Assembly: GCA_964386705.1 (NCBI GenBank) | Contig: CAYLTY010000008.1 | Span: forward strand, 1 to 64,000 | Source of the DNA: AM-0621 sp964386705 | Lineage (GTDB): Bacteria > Planctomycetota > Planctomycetia > Planctomycetales > Planctomycetaceae | Direction: 5' to 3' | Length of the DNA stretch: 64,000 nucleotides | In this document: piece by piece, positions 60,281 through 64,000 of the stretch | Position numbering within the stretch: the stretch's first letter is position 1 | How the letters are laid out: the number at the start of each line of letters is the position of its first letter | Translations under genes and position numbers: made by a program | Notes under the pieces: generated by a model | Told to the model about the DNA's origin: nothing | What the model saw: only the letters and a program-made list of their open reading frames with translations | Database searches by the model: none

Positions 60281-61017
60281 GCAAGAGCCTCCAGATAACC
60301 ACCCAAAAGCAGGTGGTCGCGAATGAGGTCAAAGCGGAACCCCAGCACGCGATCGACGCCGACCGTGTAAAAGCTGGGGTCAACGAGGATGCGGTGCTTG
60401 CGGTCCAGATAGACCAGCTCACCGCAGTGCCGGTACGGGAGTGGGAACGGGCAACGCGGAACGATGTCGTTGCCGTGCACCACGCGCAGATGCCGATGGC
60501 GTCGACGGCGGTCGAAACCTTTAGCGAAGAAGTCACACCCGACACGCGGCGAACCGAATGTGACACACAGCCAGGCATCGAGCTCTTCAGCGGCGAGCGT
60601 CCCCGCCCCACCACCCATCGAATGACCGTTGACGACGAGATACGGCCGGGCTTCCGGGCCGAGCTCGTCACGAACTTCCATGCCCGCCTGGCGGACCTTG
60701 CTTCTCAACGCTGCCCAACCAGTCCAGAAGCCTTTGTGAACGAGTCCGCCGTGGTAGTAGGGAACCAGGCGAATGTTCGCGTCGCGCTTCCAGTCGCGCC
60801 AGTCTGTCGGCTCGGTCCCGCGAATCGACAGCACCATTCGCGACGCATCAGCCACGATCGTGGCTGACATGCCACTGGCATCATCATCAACGTGCCTCAC
60901 GACGCAGCCAGGCCAGTTGCGCTGGCGGTCGTAAGCATCCAGGGCGAGCGTGGCCAGGAGCCTGAGAGACTCACGCGTTGGTGACGAGCTGATAACCGCG
61001 AGCGGTGTGGAAGTCAT
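60277..61017 (-). CDS. Class 3 lipase-like alpha/beta hydrolase
   Basis: 246 residues. The nucleophile Ser133 is in GHSMGG (131-136), with Asp184 in GNDIVPR and His235 in DHLLLGG; FGSPRVG (154-160) and SIRGTEPTDWRDW (64-76) complete the lipase class 3 pattern. No signal peptide seen, so it needs lysis or a holin to get out. It sits among lysis-type genes and may act on host membrane lipids at exit. Its Shine-Dalgarno is in an AGGA tetraloop hairpin. Confidence 0.8.
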   Translation of the reverse strand: MTSTPLAVISSSPTRESLRLLATLALDAYDRQRNWPGCVVRHVDDDASGMSATIVADASRMVLSIRGTEPTDWRDWKRDANIRLVPYYHGGLVHKGFWTGWAALRSKVRQAGMEVRDELGPEARPYLVVNGHSMGGGAGTLAAEELDAWLCVTFGSPRVGCDFFAKGFDRRRRHRHLRVVHGNDIVPRCPFPLPYRHCGELVYLDRKHRILVDPSFYTVGVDRVLGFRFDLIRDHLLLGGYLEALA

Positions 61018-61018
61018 C

Positions 61019-61032
61019 GACGATCCTTCGTC
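61019..61032 (-). promoter_or_regulatory. AGGA tetraloop hairpin at the lipase start
   Basis: GACGA-AGGA-TCGTC, perfect 5-bp stem, one base before the ATG at 61017. Same layout as the hairpin at 41922-41935: stem, AGGA, stem, G, ATG. Confidence 0.72.
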
Positions 61033-61079
61033 TGGGCGGCAACGCGTCCTGCGTCGCCGGAAGTGTGAATCGACGTGCG

Positions 61080-61298
61080 TTAGCGGCGGTCGTTGAGAGC
61101 CTTCTTCAGCTCGCCGAAGTCAGAGCTAAGCTGCTCGACTTTGGTGCGCGTGACTGCGGCATCCGTCTTTGCTGCTGCCACGTCATCGGCAAGCCCCTTG
61201 TAGGCAGCGCCCAACGCGAACAAGAGCGTCAAGGCGAACGTGGCCAGGCCGAGCCAATTGCCGACTGTGAGCGACCAACGGTCCTCGGATTTGGTCAT
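61080..61298 (-). CDS. Small membrane protein with coiled coil (holin or inner-spanin candidate)
   Basis: 72 residues from ATG 61298, which overlaps the stop of the upstream gene (TGATG). One membrane segment at about 11-32 (VGNWLGLATFALTLLFALG) followed by a coiled-coil helix (KTDAAVTRTKVEQLSSDFGE). The form is that of an inner spanin or a small holin. Neighbouring lipoprotein genes support a lysis role. Confidence 0.5.
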   Translation of the reverse strand: MTKSEDRWSLTVGNWLGLATFALTLLFALGAAYKGLADDVAAAKTDAAVTRTKVEQLSSDFGELKKALNDRR

Positions 61299-61903
61299 CA
61301 GGCTGCCCTTCGTTGCTGTGAGGCGACGGCGTCTAAACGCACCTGGTAGACGTCGCCTTGCATCCGCAGCTCGCGGATGTTGCTCAACGCGTAATCTCGC
61401 CACTGCACCTGCTTGGCGAGCTGCTGCGTGTTCGATTCCTGTTCCTGCACCAGGAACGGGATGACTTCCCGTGAGGGGATGAGGTGGTTCGTGCGGAGAT
61501 CGATGTACGTCACCGACAAACCACGGACCTTCTGCACGTCGAGATAGAGCTGGCCACCATGCTCAACGATCGACGCTCGCTTGCCCTTGGCGCGAGCAGA
61601 TCCGAGGCGTGTGAGCCGCTGGCCCCAGCGACGCCCAGAAGACTCGAAGTTCTGGTAGCCAAGGCCGTCCTGCTTCGCTCGGCGACCGTTGACGGCACCC
61701 TGGTAGGTTCCGCCAATCATCACCGTGGTGTGAGCCCGCTTCCGAATGTGCCAGGCGTCGGCATCAGCATCCCACCAGGGGTTGCCGGTCTTGCGCATGG
61801 CGGGAATGGTCTCGGTGAAGATCGTCGCGATGGTCGCGCTCTCTATACCGCGAATGATACCCGCCAGCATGCGCAGACTGATCTGCCGCGTGAAGCCGCT
61901 CAT
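61298..61903 (-). CDS. Hypothetical late protein
   Basis: 201 residues, basic, with HTTVMIGGTYQGAVNGRRAK and a probable helical C terminus. No catalytic motif seen. Coupled on both sides (ATGA with the lipoprotein stop; TGATG with the membrane protein start). No family recognised. Confidence 0.5.
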   Translation of the reverse strand: MSGFTRQISLRMLAGIIRGIESATIATIFTETIPAMRKTGNPWWDADADAWHIRKRAHTTVMIGGTYQGAVNGRRAKQDGLGYQNFESSGRRWGQRLTRLGSARAKGKRASIVEHGGQLYLDVQKVRGLSVTYIDLRTNHLIPSREVIPFLVQEQESNTQQLAKQVQWRDYALSNIRELRMQGDVYQVRLDAVASQQRRAA

Positions 61904-62175
61904 TCGGTGACGGCCGGTTTCTGCAAGCCGAGATGCTCACGGAACGCGGCATCGCCCATCTGGCGAGGCGAGCCCTCTTTGTCGAGGTACTGCCACTGCT
62001 CTTCAGAGTACCGCCGCTGAGGGCACGTGATGACGGCTGACGGTGGACCGATATAGGTCGGTGGCATGCAGCACGCCGGGCCGCAGCACTGACGCGGGCA
62101 ACTGCAGCCGCTCAGCATGATCAGACCGAAGACGATCATGGCCAGCGGCCACAAGAAACAGAACGATTTACGCAT
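61900..62175 (-). CDS. Small Cys-rich lipoprotein (outer-spanin-like)
   Basis: 91 residues. A lipoprotein signal peptide with lipobox LSGC (Cys at 25) precedes a Cys/Pro stretch (CSCPRQCCGPACCMPP). Size and location among membrane genes recall an outer spanin. The ATG at 62175 was chosen because AAAGGA is six bases upstream; that sequence lies in a hairpin tetraloop. Confidence 0.7.
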   Translation of the reverse strand: MRKSFCFLWPLAMIVFGLIMLSGCSCPRQCCGPACCMPPTYIGPPSAVITCPQRRYSEEQWQYLDKEGSPRQMGDAAFREHLGLQKPAVTE

Positions 62176-62190
62176 GCGAATCCTTTCGCA
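62175..62190 (-). promoter_or_regulatory. AGGA tetraloop hairpin at the lipoprotein start
   Basis: TGCGAA-AGGA-TTCGCA, perfect 6-bp stem ending with the A of the ATG. Confidence 0.72.
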
Positions 62191-62219
62191 GAACGAGATG
62201 AAACCCACCCCGAGCCCAG

Positions 62220-62666
62220 TCATTCATCCGCACTGGGTTCACCGAGCTGCGTTGGCTTCGGTGCAGGGGACGATGGGAGCGCTGGGCTCGGGGGAGCGCC
62301 CGCCGCTGTGTTAGCGGGCGCGTCGGGAGGGTAGAGAACCGCAGCCGCTCCACCGGCTGCGTTGAGTTGGTCGCCGACCGGGCCGGATGCCACGGTGCTT
62401 TTCACAGTCGCGCCAGAGAGTCCGGCCTTGCCCTCGAAGCGATTGAGGTTCGGACCTGCCGCCGCCGGTTGGGGCGTGGTGATGATCGTGGTGTGAGACC
62501 CAATCACGATCGGTGTCCCGTCCGGAGCTGCAGGCGAAACCTTCAAACCGAAGGTCGAACTCTGAAGCTGCGTGCCCGGTTCGAGGTTCATCGCCTTGCA
62601 GCCAGCTGCACAAGCCGACGCAAGTAAGACCGCCGAGAGTTGAGAAGGTCGGTACCGGTACCTCAT
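62220..62666 (-). CDS. Pro/Ala-rich lipoprotein
   Basis: 148 residues. Signal peptide with lipobox ACAAGC (Cys at about 23), then an extended Gly/Ala/Pro-rich chain (residues 75-148). ATG at 62666 overlaps the stop of the gene before it (ATGA). Probably anchored in a membrane; either a lysis factor or a surface protein of the lysogen. Confidence 0.65.
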   Translation of the reverse strand: MRYRYRPSQLSAVLLASACAAGCKAMNLEPGTQLQSSTFGLKVSPAAPDGTPIVIGSHTTIITTPQPAAAGPNLNRFEGKAGLSGATVKSTVASGPVGDQLNAAGGAAAVLYPPDAPANTAAGAPPSPALPSSPAPKPTQLGEPSADE

Positions 62667-63046
62667 TGGCTCTTCTCCCGTCCGGCCTTGAACGCACACC
62701 AGGCACCGACGCAGAGCGCACCAGGCGAGGCGTAACCGCAGGCCGTGGCAAACGTCGTGAGCGATTCGAGTAGCTGCTCTTGATTCACGGTGCCGACGAC
62801 TCGCTGCATCAGGCAGCCCAGCACGGTCCAGACCAGGACGTTGACCGTGAGCCCTTGATGCTCCCACGACAGCAGCCGCTGCTTCCATGTGGGCAGGTTC
62901 GTCGCGACCGTGGCCGGTCCGAATCGCTCCGCCAGCCACGCCTCGTGCTCATCGACCGTCATCACAACGTTGATGGTACCGAGCGGCGCAGCGGAGGATT
63001 GCGGCGTTTGGGCGAACAGGCGCGCTGGCGGAGTGACCTCGGTCAT
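62663..63046 (-). CDS. First gene of the late operon, hydrophobic protein
   Basis: 127 residues from ATG 63046. Middle of the protein has two hydrophobic stretches (LTVNVLVWTVLGCLM at about 67-81; ACGYASPGALCVGAWCAF near the C terminus) that could span the membrane, so a holin is possible. GGAAG precedes the start. Confidence 0.5.
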   Translation of the reverse strand: MTEVTPPARLFAQTPQSSAAPLGTINVVMTVDEHEAWLAERFGPATVATNLPTWKQRLLSWEHQGLTVNVLVWTVLGCLMQRVVGTVNQEQLLESLTTFATACGYASPGALCVGAWCAFKAGREKSQ

Positions 63047-63126
63047 CAGGGCTTCCACGAAAAGGCGATCCAACGAACAATGCCGCCCCACCTGAGAGCA
63101 TCCACTCTGTACAGTGAGGCAGCCGA

Positions 63127-63140
63127 GGGCATCCTTGCCC
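63127..63140 (-). promoter_or_regulatory. AGGA tetraloop hairpin in the late operon leader
   Basis: GGGCA-AGGA-TGCCC, perfect 5-bp stem. It lies about 80 bases upstream of the first late gene and does not sit at a normal start codon. A short frame starting at its internal ATG would give 28 residues and end in a TGATG overlap with the gene at 63046, so it may be a leader peptide or a free CsrA site. Confidence 0.5.
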
Positions 63141-63180
63141 CCGCTGTTCGTCGTTCTTCACCCTATAGGCCCGCGCTCAA

Positions 63181-63438
63181 ATGGTTTTTCGCGAGAATGG
63201 CGAACCGCTCGAAACTGCGCGTGAAGATCGCGGAACCGCCGCGCTCAAAAGGCTCGAACAGCTGCAGCGCGTACCCATGCGGTTCATCGCCACATTCCTG
63301 CTGGTGAAGAAGTACGGCCACAGCTGGCGTCAACGAGCGGAAGAACTCGGCGTCTACCCTGGGACCATCGGATACCAGCTTCGCCAGGTGAAGCTGGCGC
63401 TTGAGCGGTTGCTCATTGAGGAACCCGAGCTTTACTGA
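63181..63438 (+). CDS. Helix-turn-helix protein
   Basis: 85 residues. The C-terminal half (WRQRAEELGVYPGTIGYQLR) is a helix-turn-helix like sigma-70 region 4. It is divergent from the late operon and 135 bp from its first gene, so it is a candidate regulator of late transcription. No Shine-Dalgarno; the ATG at 63277 is an alternative. Confidence 0.55.
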   Translation: MVFRENGEPLETAREDRGTAALKRLEQLQRVPMRFIATFLLVKKYGHSWRQRAEELGVYPGTIGYQLRQVKLALERLLIEEPELY

Positions 63439-63742
63439 GCCGATTCTGCCCCTGGCACGCTCACAGTTCGGCCACACGCCGCGCGCGAAAGAAAGTGTGT
63501 GTTGTTTTGTGATACTTCCCAACGGGGCAACGGCGCGCGATGGCCGGAAAGGACCCGTTGCCCGTCGCGCCGCTGGTCGCCTCCCCGCCCGCTGTCGCGC
63601 CCCAAAGTCGCCGCGATGGGGCGCCGTCACGCATAGGTGCCTCCCGGCATACCGCCGCCGTTTTGGGGCGCGATTGAACGTGCTAGTGACATCCGGTATC
63701 TAGGTGCCACGTTTTCACTATCACACCTAAGAGGGCTACAAC
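63439..63742. other. Intergenic region with nested inverted repeats
   Basis: About 300 bp without a gene. GGGCAACGG / CCGTTGCCC (63523-63531, 63553-63561) form one stem. TCGCGCCCCAAA (63593-63604) pairs with TTTGGGGCGCGA (63662-63673), while CGCCCC within it can pair instead with GGGGCG at 63616-63621. The alternatives are mutually exclusive, as in an attenuator. Confidence 0.5.
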
Positions 63743-63952
63743 ATGGCGATGCAAGAGGCGACGGGGTTTTGTAAGGCGTGCAAGAAGCAGGTCGCGATCA
63801 GACGGCCTGGCACAAATCACCTGCTGCACCTGTTCCTCACACTGTGCACGTTAGGGCTGTGGTCCATCGTCTGGGTCTTCGTGTCGATCAAGATTGGTGG
63901 TTGGCGCTGTAGCCAATGCGGCCAGCGTTGCAGCCGCTCGTTGATGCGGTGA
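63743..63952 (+). CDS. Small zinc-ribbon / membrane / zinc-ribbon protein
   Basis: 69 residues. CKAC (10-13) and CSQCGQRC (about 56-63) flank a hydrophobic segment LFLTLCTLGLWSIVWVFVSI, the order seen in LITAF-like small proteins, where the two halves of a zinc site meet across a membrane hairpin. GAGGG lies about nine bases before the start. No function known. Confidence 0.6.
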   Translation: MAMQEATGFCKACKKQVAIRRPGTNHLLHLFLTLCTLGLWSIVWVFVSIKIGGWRCSQCGQRCSRSLMR

Positions 63953-64000
63953 TCTCACTGCTCGCCGTAGGGCATCTACCTCACAGGCCGTTTGCTTGCA

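Larger units (their letters stand above)
19714..64000. mobile_element. Temperate siphovirus-type prophage (right end outside the window)
   Basis: From the tRNA-Glu fragment rightward the genes are phage-like: integrase, small overlapping early genes, methylase, replication protein on the plus strand to 34.8 kb, then a leftward late operon from 63.0 to 36.2 kb with terminase, portal, capsid, tail tube, frameshifted chaperone, tape measure and fibres. Structural modules look complete, so it could be functional. No second copy of the tRNA core is present before 64,000, so the right attachment site must lie further right, or the left border is elsewhere. Confidence 0.85.

Overview
The window is a chromosomal segment of a bacterium that is most likely a member of the Planctomycetota, joined to most of a tailed temperate prophage. 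The phylum call is inferred from a giant Ser/Thr kinase with 14 WD40 repeats and a DWG in place of DFG, a divergent FHA protein, weak and irregular Shine-Dalgarno use in chromosomal genes, and a GTAGG...TGTCCGAC repeat of a type I associate with planctomycete intergenic DNA. It is not proven by any marker here.

Host part (1 to about 19.4 kb): an ABC importer permease and ATPase pair (ends off the left edge), uracil phosphoribosyltransferase (upp), a RimK-like ATP-grasp ligase, a TadG-like pilus or surface protein, a CNNM/CorC-type membrane protein, a very large MscS-family channel, the folate pair folP-folC (overlapping ATGA), an FHA-domain protein, the WD40 kinase and type III pantothenate kinase (coaX).

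Boundary (19.4-19.9 kb): two damaged tRNA-Glu(CTC) fragments share a 31-base core. They mark the probable left attachment region.

Prephage/early part (19.9-34.8 kb, plus strand): XRE regulator, tyrosine integrase, many small overlapping genes, a CsrA homologue, a phage metallopeptidase, DUF5131 and ASCH proteins, a probable replication initiator whose coding sequence contains seven 12-bp iterons, and a single-chain fusion of a Dam-like adenine methylase and a C5-cytosine methylase.

Late part (63.0 down to 36.2 kb, minus strand): membrane and lipoprotein genes, a class 3 lipase, terminase, gpW-like protein, portal, protease/scaffold, decoration protein, capsid, connectors, tail tube, a tail assembly chaperone with a -1 frameshift at TTTTTTC, tape measure, and a set of fibre or receptor-binding proteins. 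The layout is that of a siphovirus. The right attachment site is not seen and probably lies beyond 64 kb.

The most interesting feature is a probable post-transcriptional circuit. The prophage encodes CsrA, the csrA Shine-Dalgarno lies in a GGA-containing hairpin loop, and at least four late genes (lipoprotein 62175, lipase 61017, structural genes 43386 and 41920) have AAGGA presented as an AGGA tetraloop on a perfect 5 to 7 bp stem right before the start codon. Several others have weaker versions. This is the form of a CsrA binding site and suggests that the phage CsrA controls translation of its own late operon.
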